In this document: one piece after another, positions 53,848-62,587 of the stretch
Numbering within the stretch: position 1 is the stretch's first letter
Layout of the letters: each line of letters opens with the position of its first letter
Source of the DNA: Stutzerimonas zhaodongensis
GTDB taxonomy: Bacteria; Pseudomonadota; Gammaproteobacteria; Pseudomonadales; Pseudomonadaceae
Direction of reading: 5' to 3'
NCBI RefSeq assembly: GCF_003696365.1
Contig: NZ_RFFM01000001.1
Span: 1 to 64,000 of the forward strand
DNA length: 64,000 nucleotides
Notes under the pieces: generated by a model
What the model saw: the letters and a program-made list of their open reading frames with translations, nothing else
The model's database searches: none
What the model was told of the DNA's origin: nothing
Program-made: the position numbers and the translations under genes

Positions 53848-54208
53848 GGTGTCACTCCATTTCATTGTTATTGGTTTTGCAGAACTGACGATAGACGATC
53901 AGTCGCAGCCGTTGAGCTGCAAGCGGGACAAGAACGGACGGAGACACACGAATGGCTTTCGCTGGGAAAGCAGGGGTGCGCTGTGCGGCTTTTCTTGTCT
54001 TTGATCGCATCGGGCTATGACGCTATAGCACGAGCCGTGCCACAGCTTATGAAGGCTCTGGCGCGGCGCCGCATTGCGGAGCACCACGGTGCGTGCGCGG
54101 AAAGTCGCCTACTCCGCAGATAGCGTAGGCGGATTTTTGCCGACTCCCTGATGAAACCTGCGCCTTCGACTGGCGTCGCAAGGGAGTGGTTAATCGCAGG
54201 GGTGGGGT
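53848..54208. other. Divergent intergenic region, TAXI operon / HhH gene
   Basis: 361 bases without a gene. The promoters of both flanking genes must lie here. The only symmetric element noticed is ACTGA-N10-TCAGT around 53884-53903, a short inverted repeat close to the TAXI start. I see no convincing -35/-10 pair and no repeat family. Confidence 0.4.
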
Positions 54209-54637
54209 ATGGCAGAGGAAATCGGCGCGACGGCTTTGGGAATCGAGATCGAGAAAGGGGAAAAGGAGCTGTTCAAATGGTTCATCGCCAGCTTCCTGTT
54301 CGGCAAGCGCATACAGCGTGACATCGCCGCCGAGGCCTATCGCATCATCGTCGACAAGCATGGTCGTGACACACCGACAAAGCTTGGCAGCTGTAGCCGA
54401 CGCGCACTGGTCGGCATGCTTGGCGAAGCGCGTTACGTGCGTTATGACGAGTCCACTGCCGACCGGTTGATCAAGCTGTGCGAGAGGCTCGATCGTGAAT
54501 ACGGTGGAGCGCTCGGTGCCATTCGCGAGCGGAGCGAGGATCGCAGGGAGCTGGAGAAGCGTCTGGCGCAATTCGAGGGCGTTGGGCCAAAAACCGTAGA
54601 GATCTTCATGCGTGAGGCGCAGAAAGTCTGGTTTTGA
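54209..54637 (+). CDS. Small HhH-containing protein of unknown function
   Basis: 142 aa, no membrane segment. The C-terminal LAQFEGVGPKTVEIFMREAQ is a helix-hairpin-helix of the type in HhH-GPD DNA glycosylases (endonuclease III family), preceded by helices (FKWFIASFLFGKRIQRDIAAEAYRII). It is much shorter than a glycosylase (over 200 aa) and shows no Cys cluster for an iron-sulfur centre. It may bind DNA non-specifically. Its single-gene context gives no further clue. Confidence 0.65.
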   Translation: MAEEIGATALGIEIEKGEKELFKWFIASFLFGKRIQRDIAAEAYRIIVDKHGRDTPTKLGSCSRRALVGMLGEARYVRYDESTADRLIKLCERLDREYGGALGAIRERSEDRRELEKRLAQFEGVGPKTVEIFMREAQKVWF

Positions 54638-54859
54638 CAGACAGCTCAAGGGCAAAGCCAGTATCTGGCGACTGTCTTCAGCGCAGTCAGGGGCGGCTGT
54701 GCAGATAAGAGCTTCCTGGCGAGTTTACCGTCCTGCCTTCGACTGCCCCCACTTCGTCGGGTAATAAAGCCCAAGACGGTGACAGCGTCCGACCGGACGC
54801 GCTTGCGTCGTAAATCGATCCGGCTAAAGTGGCGCCAGCCTTTCATCGAAGCCCGACCT

Positions 54860-55102
54860 ATGCGTGACGTCCTCATTGCGTTCAGCCTGCTCCTGCCCCT
54901 GCTGGCCTCAGCCGCGCCGGCGCCGTATTACCAGTGGCAGAGCAAGGCTGACGGTACGGTAATCTGCCGGCAGACGTCGCCTGGACATGGCTGGGAACTG
55001 CTCAACGGCCAGCCCTTCCGGGACCTCAACTGCACCATGCCGGCTGCGCGTATCGAGCGCCCGAGCGCCGTGCCAGGGTTTCATCCGCAGCCTGGGCGCT
55101 GA
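54860..55102 (+). CDS. Small exported DUF4124-like protein
   Basis: 80 aa. Signal peptide MRDVLIAFSLLLPLLASAA, then PYYQWQSKADGTVICRQTSPGHGWE; the Y-x-W-x-x-x-x-G motif with a following Cys is the DUF4124 pattern. Periplasmic, function unknown. An upstream open frame is ignored because ATG 54860 gives a clean signal peptide. Nothing was found in 54638-54859 except a possible TTGCGT/TAAAGT promoter. Convergent with phnN, three bases apart. Confidence 0.65.
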   Translation: MRDVLIAFSLLLPLLASAAPAPYYQWQSKADGTVICRQTSPGHGWELLNGQPFRDLNCTMPAARIERPSAVPGFHPQPGR

Positions 55103-55105
55103 CGC

Positions 55106-55645
55106 CTAGCGGTCGATGAGCCGCAACAGTTTATCCACCGATTCCTGCAGATCGCCTGAGTTGTCCAGCAGGAACAGTTCGTCGAGTGAGTCCTCGAAGC
55201 GGGCGTTGCGCGCCAGACGGGCCTCGATCTGCTCCGGCGTTTCGCGGTTGCGCTTGAGCAGGCGCTGGCGCAGCACCTCGGGGCGAACGCTGAGCAACAC
55301 CGTCAGCATATCTGGATAACGCTGACGCGCCTGTTCGAAGTAAGCGCGTGAGCCATTGACCAGCACGTCCTCGCCCGCTGCCAGCCACTGGTCGATCTGC
55401 AGTGGAATGCCATAAGCCAGTTCGTTAGCCCGCCAGCTCATGGCAAAGGCACCGCTGCGCTCAAGCCGGTCGAACTCGTCATGGCTGACGGCCTCGGCGG
55501 ACTCGCCCACGGCCTCAGCAGAGCGCGTGATGACTCGCCGTGCGATGCGCACCCCGCGCGCGGTCAGCCGCTCGCGAGCAGCATCGAGCAGGCTGTCCTT
55601 GCCTGAGCCGGATGGGCCGATGAGATAGATCAACCTGCCTTTCAT
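55106..55645 (-). CDS. phnN: Ribose 1,5-bisphosphate phosphokinase PhnN
   Basis: 179 aa. Guanylate-kinase-like enzyme that converts ribose 1,5-bisphosphate to PRPP in the C-P lyase pathway. Walker A GPSGSGKD is at residues 10-17; RRVITRSAEAVGESAEAVSHDEF and NGSRAYFEQARQRYPDMLTVLL match PhnN. ATG 55645 is five bases from AGGA. No other phn gene is in the window, so it is solitary here. Its PRPP product is a precursor also for the phosphoribosyl group used in prosthetic groups such as that of MdcC; a link to mdc is speculation. Confidence 0.88.
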   Translation of the reverse strand: MKGRLIYLIGPSGSGKDSLLDAARERLTARGVRIARRVITRSAEAVGESAEAVSHDEFDRLERSGAFAMSWRANELAYGIPLQIDQWLAAGEDVLVNGSRAYFEQARQRYPDMLTVLLSVRPEVLRQRLLKRNRETPEQIEARLARNARFEDSLDELFLLDNSGDLQESVDKLLRLIDR

Positions 55646-55747
55646 CAAAATCCTCTGTTACCGTTTCGTTCGCTGAGCCTTGCTTCCGCTCGACGGCGCA
55701 CAAAGCGCTTCAATCCGACGTGTTTTCCATCCGCCAGTAGAGCCTCC

Positions 55748-56185
55748 ATGCTCGACGTGTCTGCCTATTTCGGCCTGTTCATCGCGGCATTCGCAGCGGC
55801 GACGCTGGTGCCGGCGCAATCCGAGGCCGTGCTGGTCGGGTTGCTGCTGCATGGCGCCTACTCGCCAGCCGTTCTGCTGTTCCTGGCAACCCTGGGCAAT
55901 GTGCTGGGGTCGCTGGTCAACTGGCTGCTGGGCCGTTCCGTCGAGCGGTTGCGGCATAAACGCTGGTTCCCGGTCAGCGATCAGCAGTTGGAGCGCGCCC
56001 AGCGACGTTACCACCGGTACGGACGCTGGTCGCTGCTGCTGAGCTGGGTGCCGATCATAGGCGATCCGCTGACCGTAATTGCTGGCACATTGCGGGAGCC
56101 GCTCTGGAGCTTCCTGCTGCTGGTTACCCTGGCCAAGGGCGCACGCTATCTGATTCTTGCCGGCCTCACGCTCGGCTGGTTGTGA
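55748..56185 (+). CDS. YqaA-type membrane protein (DedA/SNARE-associated superfamily)
   Basis: 145 aa, four hydrophobic segments. LVPAQSEAVLVGLLLHG near the N terminus, LGNVLGSLVNWLLGR and LLSWVPIIGDPLTVIAGTLR match the YqaA branch of the DedA-like family. Members are thought to be inner-membrane transport or lipid-handling proteins; the precise role is unknown. Divergent from phnN. Confidence 0.85.
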   Translation: MLDVSAYFGLFIAAFAAATLVPAQSEAVLVGLLLHGAYSPAVLLFLATLGNVLGSLVNWLLGRSVERLRHKRWFPVSDQQLERAQRRYHRYGRWSLLLSWVPIIGDPLTVIAGTLREPLWSFLLLVTLAKGARYLILAGLTLGWL

Positions 56186-56271
56186 CGCAGTGCAGCAGCA
56201 TCGTTAACTTCAGCGTAACAAAGCGCCCCTCTGCTTGATTGATGACCACATGATCAGGTCCCTACTGTGCG

Positions 56272-56296
56272 CTCCACATAGCGGAAAACTGTGGAG
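56272..56296 (+). promoter_or_regulatory. Inverted repeat covering the mdcA ribosome-binding site
   Basis: CTCCACA-N11-TGTGGAG is a perfect 7-bp inverted repeat. Its right arm contains the GGAG (56293-56296) five bases before the mdcA ATG. In RNA it would mask the ribosome site; in DNA it could be an operator for an MdcR-like LysR regulator or another activator. Nothing else regular was seen in 56186-56301. Confidence 0.45.
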
Positions 56297-56301
56297 TCAG
56301 C

Positions 56302-57969
56302 ATGACAACAACAATATCCCCACCGCCGCAGTGGTCGCGTCGTCGCGCTGAAAAAGCCCGGCGCCTCGATCAGGTGCGCGACCTCGCCGATGGCGTCGTG
56401 TTGCCCACTGACAAGATCGTTGCGGCGCTCGAAGCGCTGATCGCTCCCGGTGATCGGGTCGTGCTCGAAGGCAACAACCAGAAGCAGGCGGACTTCCTCT
56501 CGCGCTCCCTGGCCCAGGTTGATCCCGGCAAACTCCACGATCTGCACATGATCATGCCGAGCGTCAGTCGCGCCGAGCATCTGGATCTGTTCGAGCGCCA
56601 GATCGCGCGCAAGCTCGACTTCTCCTTTGCCGGCCCGCAGAGCCTGCGCATCAGCCAGTTGCTAGAAGACGGGCTGCTGGAAGTCGGCGCCATCCACACC
56701 TACATCGAACTCTATTCACGTCTGTTGGTGGACCTGATCCCCAATGTCGCGCTGGTCGCCGGCTTCCAGGCCGACCGCCACGGCAACATCTACACCGGGC
56801 CGAGCACCGAAGACACCCCAGCCCTTGTTGAACCAACGGCCTTTAGCGATGGCATCGTCATCTTTCAGGTCAACGAGATCGTCGACGAGCTGCCGCGTGT
56901 GGATATCCCGGCGAGCTGGGTCGACTTCGTCGTAGTGGCCGACAAGCCGTTCTACATCGAACCGCTGTTCACCCGCGACCCGCGCCACATCAAGCCGGTG
57001 CACGTGCTGATGGCGATGATGGCGATCCGCGGCATCTACGAAAAACACAAGGTGCAGTCGCTCAACCACGGCATCGGTTTCAACACGGCCGCCATCGAAT
57101 TGATCCTGCCGACCTACGGCGAATCCCTTGGCCTGAAAGGCAAGATCTGCCGAAACTGGACGCTCAACCCGCACCCGACGCTGATCCCGGCGATCGAGTC
57201 CGGCTGGGTCGAGAGCGTGCATTGCTTCGGCACAGAGCTGGGCATGGAGAACTACATCGCCCATCGCCCGGATGTGTTCTTCACCGGCCGCGACGGCTCG
57301 ATGCGTTCGAACCGCATGATGTGCCAGCTGGCCGGGCAGTACGCCGTTGACCTGTTCATCGGTGCCACCCTGCAGGTCGATGGCGACGGCCATTCCTCCA
57401 CCGTGACCCGCGGGCGTCTGGCCGGTTTCGGCGGCGCGCCGAACATGGGCCACGACCCGCGCGGTCGCCGCCACCCGACCCCGGCCTGGCTGGACATGGC
57501 CATGCCCGGCGGCGAGGCCCCGGTAACCCTGCTAGAGCGTGGGAAAAAGCTCGTGGTGCAGATGGTCGAGACCTTCCAGGAAGGCGGCAAACCCACCTTC
57601 GTCGAACAGCTCGACGCGGTGGAGGTGGCGAAGAAGAGCGGCATGCCGCTGGCGCCGATCATGATCTACGGCGACGACGTCACCCACCTGCTCACCGAGG
57701 AAGGCATCGCCTACCTCTACAAGGCCCGCTCGCTGGAGGAGCGCCAGGCGATGATCGCCGCGGTGGCCGGCGTCACCAGCATCGGCCTGCGCCACAACCC
57801 ATCGGTGACCGAGCGCATGCGCCGCGAAGGGTTGATCGCCCTGCCGGAAGACCTTGGCATTCGTCGCAACGACGCCAGCCGTGAGCTGCTGGCGGCCAAA
57901 AGCATTGCCGACCTGGTCGACTGGTCCGGCGGCCTCTACAACCCGCCTGCCAAGTTCAGGAGCTGGTGA
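56302..57969 (+). CDS. mdcA: Malonate decarboxylase alpha subunit (acetyl-ACP:malonate ACP transferase)
   Basis: 555 aa. Swaps acetate for malonate on the acyl carrier protein MdcC, the first step of biotin-independent malonate decarboxylation. MdcA family blocks include [65 protein letters not shown] and [22 protein letters not shown]. The length is typical. The ribosome site lies in a hairpin (56272-56296). First gene of mdcABCDEGH; its stop overlaps mdcB. Confidence 0.96.
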   Translation: MTTTISPPPQWSRRRAEKARRLDQVRDLADGVVLPTDKIVAALEALIAPGDRVVLEGNNQKQADFLSRSLAQVDPGKLHDLHMIMPSVSRAEHLDLFERQIARKLDFSFAGPQSLRISQLLEDGLLEVGAIHTYIELYSRLLVDLIPNVALVAGFQADRHGNIYTGPSTEDTPALVEPTAFSDGIVIFQVNEIVDELPRVDIPASWVDFVVVADKPFYIEPLFTRDPRHIKPVHVLMAMMAIRGIYEKHKVQSLNHGIGFNTAAIELILPTYGESLGLKGKICRNWTLNPHPTLIPAIESGWVESVHCFGTELGMENYIAHRPDVFFTGRDGSMRSNRMMCQLAGQYAVDLFIGATLQVDGDGHSSTVTRGRLAGFGGAPNMGHDPRGRRHPTPAWLDMAMPGGEAPVTLLERGKKLVVQMVETFQEGGKPTFVEQLDAVEVAKKSGMPLAPIMIYGDDVTHLLTEEGIAYLYKARSLEERQAMIAAVAGVTSIGLRHNPSVTERMRREGLIALPEDLGIRRNDASRELLAAKSIADLVDWSGGLYNPPAKFRSW

Positions 57970-58844
57970 TGAGCGCACTCATAGCTAGACAGGCACAGCC
58001 GTCGCTGGCTGAGCGCCTGGCGGATCTTGCGGTGCAAGCGCTCATCGACGAAGCCGACCTCTCGCCCAAGCCCGGGCTGGTAGACCGGCGCGGCAACGGC
58101 GCACACAACGATCTTCATCTGGGCCTAATGCATGCCTCGGCCCATGCACTGTGGCCGGCATTCAAGGCAATGGCGCAAGCCGCGCAACTTTTCGGTGAAG
58201 TCGGCCAGCCCTTGCGCGAAGCGCTCGGTCAACTGGGACGCGAGGGCGAAACCGAAATGCTGCGGGTCACTGCTGGGGTGAACACTCATCGCGGCGCGAT
58301 CTGGGCGCTGGGGCTCCTTAGCGCCGCTGCCATGCTGAGACCGGATGCGGCGCCCGGGCAAGTCGCCACGACTGCCGCCACTCTGGCTCGGCTGAGCGAC
58401 CCGGCCGCACCGCACAACCCGGACAGCCACGGCGCGCGGGTCTGCCGCACCTACGGTGTGCTCGGGGCCCGTGAACAGGCGCAGCACGGCTTTCCCGCTG
58501 TGCTTGGTCACGGTCTGCCGCAGCTGCTGGCGAGCCGTCGCGCTGGGGCGGGCGAGCAGAATGCGCGGCTCGATGCATTGCTGGCGATCATGAGTGACCT
58601 GACCGACACCTGCGTGCTGCACCGTGCCGGCCTCCAAGGCCTTGGCCGCATGCAGCAGGGCGCCCGAGCGGTACTCGATGCTGGCGGTGCCGCCAGCCTC
58701 GATGGGCGTCGTCAGCTGCGCGAACTGGATCGCGACATGCTCGCCCTCAACGCCTCGCCGGGCGGCGCCGCTGACCTGCTGGCCGCCACCCTTTTCCTCG
58801 ACCGCCTGACGCCCGCTGCATCGGCGCCGACTGGGAGCAACTGA
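57969..58844 (+). CDS. mdcB: Triphosphoribosyl-dephospho-CoA synthase MdcB
   Basis: 291 aa, CitG/MdcB family. Joins ATP and dephospho-CoA into the precursor of the MdcC prosthetic group. Family motifs: [43 protein letters not shown], and [16 protein letters not shown] 57969 lies six bases from AGGAG and overlaps the mdcA stop by one base (TGATG); a GTG three bases upstream is possible but poorer. Confidence 0.95.
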   Translation: MSALIARQAQPSLAERLADLAVQALIDEADLSPKPGLVDRRGNGAHNDLHLGLMHASAHALWPAFKAMAQAAQLFGEVGQPLREALGQLGREGETEMLRVTAGVNTHRGAIWALGLLSAAAMLRPDAAPGQVATTAATLARLSDPAAPHNPDSHGARVCRTYGVLGAREQAQHGFPAVLGHGLPQLLASRRAGAGEQNARLDALLAIMSDLTDTCVLHRAGLQGLGRMQQGARAVLDAGGAASLDGRRQLRELDRDMLALNASPGGAADLLAATLFLDRLTPAASAPTGSN

Positions 58845-58846
58845 TC

Positions 58847-59146
58847 ATGGAAACCCTGTCATTCGTATTCGCAGCCGGGCAACCCGCCCGCAGCAAGGCC
58901 CTGGTCGGCGTGGTCGGCTCGGGCGATCTGGAAGTGCTGCTCGAACCTGGCCAGGCCGGCAAGCTGGCGATCCAGGTAGTGACCTCGGTCAACGGCGCTG
59001 AGCAACGCTGGCGGCATCTGTTCGAAAGGATGTTCCGCGAGCAGACGCCGCCCGCTTTGAACATCGACATTCACGATTTTGGGGCCACTCCCGGCGTTGT
59101 GCGTTTGCGCCTGGAGCAGGGGCTGGAGGAGGTCGGCCATGACTGA
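58847..59146 (+). CDS. mdcC: Malonate decarboxylase acyl carrier protein (delta subunit)
   Basis: 99 aa. Carries the 2-(5''-triphosphoribosyl)-3'-dephospho-CoA group. The attachment residue by family knowledge is Ser25, found here in GVVGSGDLEVLLEP. The C-terminal NIDIHDFGATPGVVRLRLEQ is conserved. It overlaps mdcD by eight bases. Confidence 0.95.
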   Translation: METLSFVFAAGQPARSKALVGVVGSGDLEVLLEPGQAGKLAIQVVTSVNGAEQRWRHLFERMFREQTPPALNIDIHDFGATPGVVRLRLEQGLEEVGHD

Positions 59147-60005
59147 TTCGTCCGCTGATAATGTGGCCCGTTTACTCAAGTCGCGCAGCTTCGTCGAACT
59201 CGGTGCCCGCCAGCGTGCCCGCGCACTGCTGGACGAGGGCAGCTTCCGCGAACTGCTCGACCCGTTCGATCGCGTCACCTCGCCCTGGCTACCGAAGCAA
59301 GGCATCGTCACCCAGGCCGACGACGGTGTGGTGGTCGCCAAGGGCACCATTGATGGCCAGCCGGCGTTAATCGCCGCCATCGAAGGCGCTTTCCAGGGCG
59401 GCAGTATGGGTGAGGTTGGCGGCGCTAAGATTGCTGGCGCCTTGGAGCTGGCCGTCGAAGACAATTTGAAAGGCATCCCGACCCGCGCCGTGCTCCTGCT
59501 GGAAACCGGCGGCGTACGCCTGCAGGAAGCCAATCTGGGGCTGGCGGCCATCGCCGAGATCCAGGCTGCCATCGTAGAGCTGCGCGAGTACCAGCCTGTG
59601 ATCGGTGTAGTCGCAGGCTCGGTCGGCTGCTTCGGCGGCATGTCCATCGCTGCTGGGCTGTGCAGCTATCTGGTGGTCACCCGGGAGGCCCGTATCGGCC
59701 TCAATGGCCCGCAGGTGATCGAGCAGGAAGCCGGCATCGAGGAATACGACTCGCGCGATCGCCCCTTCATCTGGAGCCTGAGCGGGGGGGAGCAACGCTA
59801 CGCCAGTGGTTTGGCTGATGCTTATGTGGCCGACGACACCGATGCCATTCGCGAGCAGTTGCACGAACTCTTCGCGCTTGGCAAACCCGTTCAACCGCGT
59901 AGCCGCCGCCACGCCTGGTTCCTCCAGCGCTTGGCTGACGTCGATACCCTTGAGCAGCTCGACGCCGCCGCCGTGCGCGCCCTGTATGAAGGAGATGCCC
60001 GATGA
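59139..60005 (+). CDS. mdcD: Malonate decarboxylase beta subunit (carboxyltransferase fold)
   Basis: 288 aa. With MdcE it decarboxylates malonyl-S-ACP. Crotonase-like fold related to acetyl-CoA carboxylase: LLETGGVRLQEANLGLAAIAEI, GVVAGSVGCFGGMSIAAGLCSYLVV and RIGLNGPQVIEQEAGIEEYDSRDRP. ATG 59139 (MTDSSADNVARLLKSRSF) follows GGAGG; the longer open frame starts in mdcC. It overlaps mdcE by four bases (ATGA). Confidence 0.95.
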   Translation: MTDSSADNVARLLKSRSFVELGARQRARALLDEGSFRELLDPFDRVTSPWLPKQGIVTQADDGVVVAKGTIDGQPALIAAIEGAFQGGSMGEVGGAKIAGALELAVEDNLKGIPTRAVLLLETGGVRLQEANLGLAAIAEIQAAIVELREYQPVIGVVAGSVGCFGGMSIAAGLCSYLVVTREARIGLNGPQVIEQEAGIEEYDSRDRPFIWSLSGGEQRYASGLADAYVADDTDAIREQLHELFALGKPVQPRSRRHAWFLQRLADVDTLEQLDAAAVRALYEGDAR

Positions 60006-60787
60006 GCCGTGGACTGAACTGGTTGCAAGCGCTGGCCGGCGGCCAGGCCCTGGCGGGCTATCCGGCCTCGATAAAGGTCATCGACGGTTCACTTGGTGCA
60101 CGCGCCGCGCGTTTTGTCGCTGTTGTGCCGGATGTCGAAAATCCCTTTCCTCGCGCGCGTAACGGCGAGGTCGGGCTGCTAGAGGGCTGGGGTCTGGGTA
60201 AGGCCGTTGATGAAGCCATTGAAGCTGACCGAGAGAAAACAGAGAAACAGGTGCTGGTCGCTGTGGTCGATGTGCCGAGTCAGGCCTACGGGCGCCGCGA
60301 AGAAGCCCTCGGCATTCACCAGGCGCTCGCCGGTGCAGTGGACGCTTATGCACGCGCTCGTCTGGCTGGCCATCCCGTGGTCTCGCTGCTGGTGGGCAAG
60401 GCCATGTCCGGCGCCTTTCTCGCGCACGGTTACCAGGCTCAGCGGATCATCGCCCTGCGCGATCTGGGCGTGATGGTGCACGCCATGGGCAAGGCCGCCG
60501 CTGCGCGCATCACCCTGCGTAGCGTCGAGGAACTCGAAGCCTTGGCCGAATCGGTACCGCCGATGGCGTACGACATCGATAACTACGCCACCCTTGGTCT
60601 GCTTTGGAAAACCCTTTCGGTGGACGATATCGAGCAACCGGCGGGTGATGACCTGCAGCGGGTTCGCGATTGCCTGGAGCGGGCCGTGGAGGACATCGGC
60701 AACAGCAGCGATCTGCGTGGCCGCCTCGGTGCGTCGAATCGCGAGGCGTCTTCGCGAGTGCGGGAGATGCTGCGCGCGCAGTGGTGA
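60002..60787 (+). CDS. mdcE: Malonate decarboxylase gamma subunit
   Basis: 261 aa. Partner of MdcD in the decarboxylase. VVDVPSQAYGRREEALGIHQALAGAVDAYA and LLVGKAMSGAFLAHGYQAQRIIAL are typical, with the conserved Ser-Gly-Ala loop of the carboxyltransferase fold. It ends 84 bases before mdcG, the widest gap in this operon. Confidence 0.95.
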   Translation: MSRGLNWLQALAGGQALAGYPASIKVIDGSLGARAARFVAVVPDVENPFPRARNGEVGLLEGWGLGKAVDEAIEADREKTEKQVLVAVVDVPSQAYGRREEALGIHQALAGAVDAYARARLAGHPVVSLLVGKAMSGAFLAHGYQAQRIIALRDLGVMVHAMGKAAAARITLRSVEELEALAESVPPMAYDIDNYATLGLLWKTLSVDDIEQPAGDDLQRVRDCLERAVEDIGNSSDLRGRLGASNREASSRVREMLRAQW

Positions 60788-60871
60788 TCCGCTCACAGCT
60801 GTCCGATGAGTCCGAAATCAGCTTCGATTTTGCGTGTCTCACCTTCAACGACACTCACGAGGAGGCTGTAA

Positions 60872-61492
60872 ATGCATGACCGTCCATGCCCCCATGATCT
60901 GCTCTGGGGCATGAGCCCGGCGCAGTTGCCCGCTGACGCACCGGCGTGGGCGCGACAGGTGCTTGAAGCCGGCCAGCCGGTGGTGGTGCGACGGGCGATG
61001 GTAGCGAGCGGGCAGATAGCCGTGGGCATACGTGGCGCCTCGCGTGACCAGCGTTACGCCACGCTCATGCCCATGGACTCCGTGCGCCGGCGCGTGCGAC
61101 CTGAAGAACTGATCGAAGGCGTTCAAGCCGGTGATCTACCGCCATTGCGTGCGCTGGTGCAGCTGATGCCTGCAATGGATGAGCTCGGTCTGGACTGGGG
61201 GATAACCGGTTCGGTCGGCTATCAGCTGGCCACCGGCATTCCCGCTGCGCATGCCAATAGCGATCTCGATCTGCTCGTGCGAGCTCCGCGGGCGATCACG
61301 CGGCCGAGCGCCCGCGAGCTGCTGCGCCTGCTGGATGCCGCGCCATGCCGCGTTGACCTGCAATTGGAGACCCCAGCCGGCGCCATCGCGCTGCGCGAGT
61401 GGGCTGGCGACTCGGATCGAGTATTACTCAAGTGCCCGACCGGTGCGCGGCTGGTGGCCGATCCTTGGGCCAGGGCGGAGCAGGTGGCATGA
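60872..61492 (+). CDS. mdcG: Phosphoribosyl-dephospho-CoA transferase MdcG
   Basis: 206 aa. Transfers the prosthetic group precursor from MdcB onto MdcC Ser25. The catalytic nucleotidyltransferase Asp pair is Asp131 and Asp133 (ANSDLDLLVRAP), preceded by GITGSVGYQLATG. A strong GAGGAGG ribosome site compensates for the gap after mdcE. The stop overlaps mdcH (ATGA). Confidence 0.94.
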   Translation: MHDRPCPHDLLWGMSPAQLPADAPAWARQVLEAGQPVVVRRAMVASGQIAVGIRGASRDQRYATLMPMDSVRRRVRPEELIEGVQAGDLPPLRALVQLMPAMDELGLDWGITGSVGYQLATGIPAAHANSDLDLLVRAPRAITRPSARELLRLLDAAPCRVDLQLETPAGAIALREWAGDSDRVLLKCPTGARLVADPWARAEQVA

Positions 61493-62424
61493 GCAGCCTG
61501 TTCGCCTTTCCTGGGCAGGGCGCGCAGAAGCCCGGCATGTTGCACCGCTTGCCGCAGGAGGTTGAGGTTCTCGAGTGCCTCCGGCAAGCCAGCGAAGCGC
61601 TGGACGAGGATGCCCTGGTGCTGGACAGCGAAGCCGCGCTGAGATCCACCCGCGCCGTGCAGCTGTGCTTGCTGATTGCCGGCGTCTCCAGCGCGCGACT
61701 GCTTATGCGAAGCGGCCAGGTGCCCGATTATGTGGCTGGGCTGTCCATCGGTGCCTACGCCGCCGCGGTGGTAGCCGGCTCGCTGGACTTTCAGGACGCC
61801 GTGCGTCTGGTCGCGCTGCGCGGAGAACTGATGCAGAACGCCTATCCCGACGGCTTCGGCATGACCGCCCTGATCGGCCTTGATCTCGGCACCGTCGAAC
61901 GTTTGCTGTCCGAGGTGCACGATGAAAACACGCCGGTACACCTGGCCAACATCAACGCCGACAACCAGATCGTCATCGCCGGATCGGACGGGGCCATGGC
62001 GTTGGTCGGGCAGCGCGCCAAGTTGCTGGGCGCAAGCGGCGTGACGCGTCTGGCGGTCAGCGTGCCGTCCCACAGTGCGTTGCTGAGCGCACCTGCCGCT
62101 CGGCTCGCCGAAGCCTTCGCCGGCATCGAGCTTCGCACGCCTCGCCTGCGCTATCTGAGCAGCACCACGGCACGACCCATTTTCGATGCCGAGCGCCTGC
62201 GCAATGACCTGGCTTTCAACATGTGCCGCGTCGTCGACTGGTACGGCACCCTGCGCACCGCCTACGAGCGCGGCGTCCGGCTGCATATCGAATTGCCTCC
62301 TGGATCGGTACTCACGGGCCTGGCGCGCCGGGTTTTCGAGCAGGGCACGCTGGTTGCGTTCGACGGCGCCCGGCTCGACACGCTGGTTGCCTTGCTGCGT
62401 CAGGAAGCGGATCAGGCCCAGTAG
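61489..62424 (+). CDS. mdcH: Malonate decarboxylase epsilon subunit (malonyl-CoA:ACP transferase)
   Basis: 311 aa, FabD-like. Charges MdcC to start the cycle. FAFPGQGAQKPGM is at residues 5-17 and the acyl-transferase nucleophile is Ser86 in AGLSIGAYAA; the later His is in VPSHSAL. ATG 61489 overlaps the mdcG stop; the 30-codon longer frame lies within mdcG. Last gene of the operon; no mdcLM transporter genes or mdcR follow, but a convergent TRAP transporter does. Confidence 0.94.
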   Translation: MSSLFAFPGQGAQKPGMLHRLPQEVEVLECLRQASEALDEDALVLDSEAALRSTRAVQLCLLIAGVSSARLLMRSGQVPDYVAGLSIGAYAAAVVAGSLDFQDAVRLVALRGELMQNAYPDGFGMTALIGLDLGTVERLLSEVHDENTPVHLANINADNQIVIAGSDGAMALVGQRAKLLGASGVTRLAVSVPSHSALLSAPAARLAEAFAGIELRTPRLRYLSSTTARPIFDAERLRNDLAFNMCRVVDWYGTLRTAYERGVRLHIELPPGSVLTGLARRVFEQGTLVAFDGARLDTLVALLRQEADQAQ

Positions 62425-62528
62425 CGCTCAGCTTCAAGTGCCCCGGAACAACCTCTCACCAATCAAAGACGCCGCCCCTTGGTGGTCTGCCCTGATCGTC
62501 GTGTGTACGGGCAATCGCGCGAAAAAAA

Positions 62529-62553
62529 AACGGGCTTCAGATTGAAGCCCGTT
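62529..62553 (-). terminator. Bidirectional-looking terminator between mdcH and the TRAP genes
   Basis: An 11-bp stem AACGGGCTTCA / TGAAGCCCGTT with loop GAT. On the minus strand it is followed by nine T (complement of 62522-62530), a strong terminator for the TRAP operon; on the plus strand only two T follow, so it may stop mdc transcription less well. The remaining sequence of 62425-62587 shows nothing else. Confidence 0.85.
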
Positions 62554-62587
62554 AAATCGGCCTACGGCCAATGGCCAACATGCACCG

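Noticed and set aside
54047-54655. A 202-codon minus-strand frame over the HhH gene
   Set aside because: The plus-strand frame carries a recognisable HhH motif and a better start; this one is a shadow.
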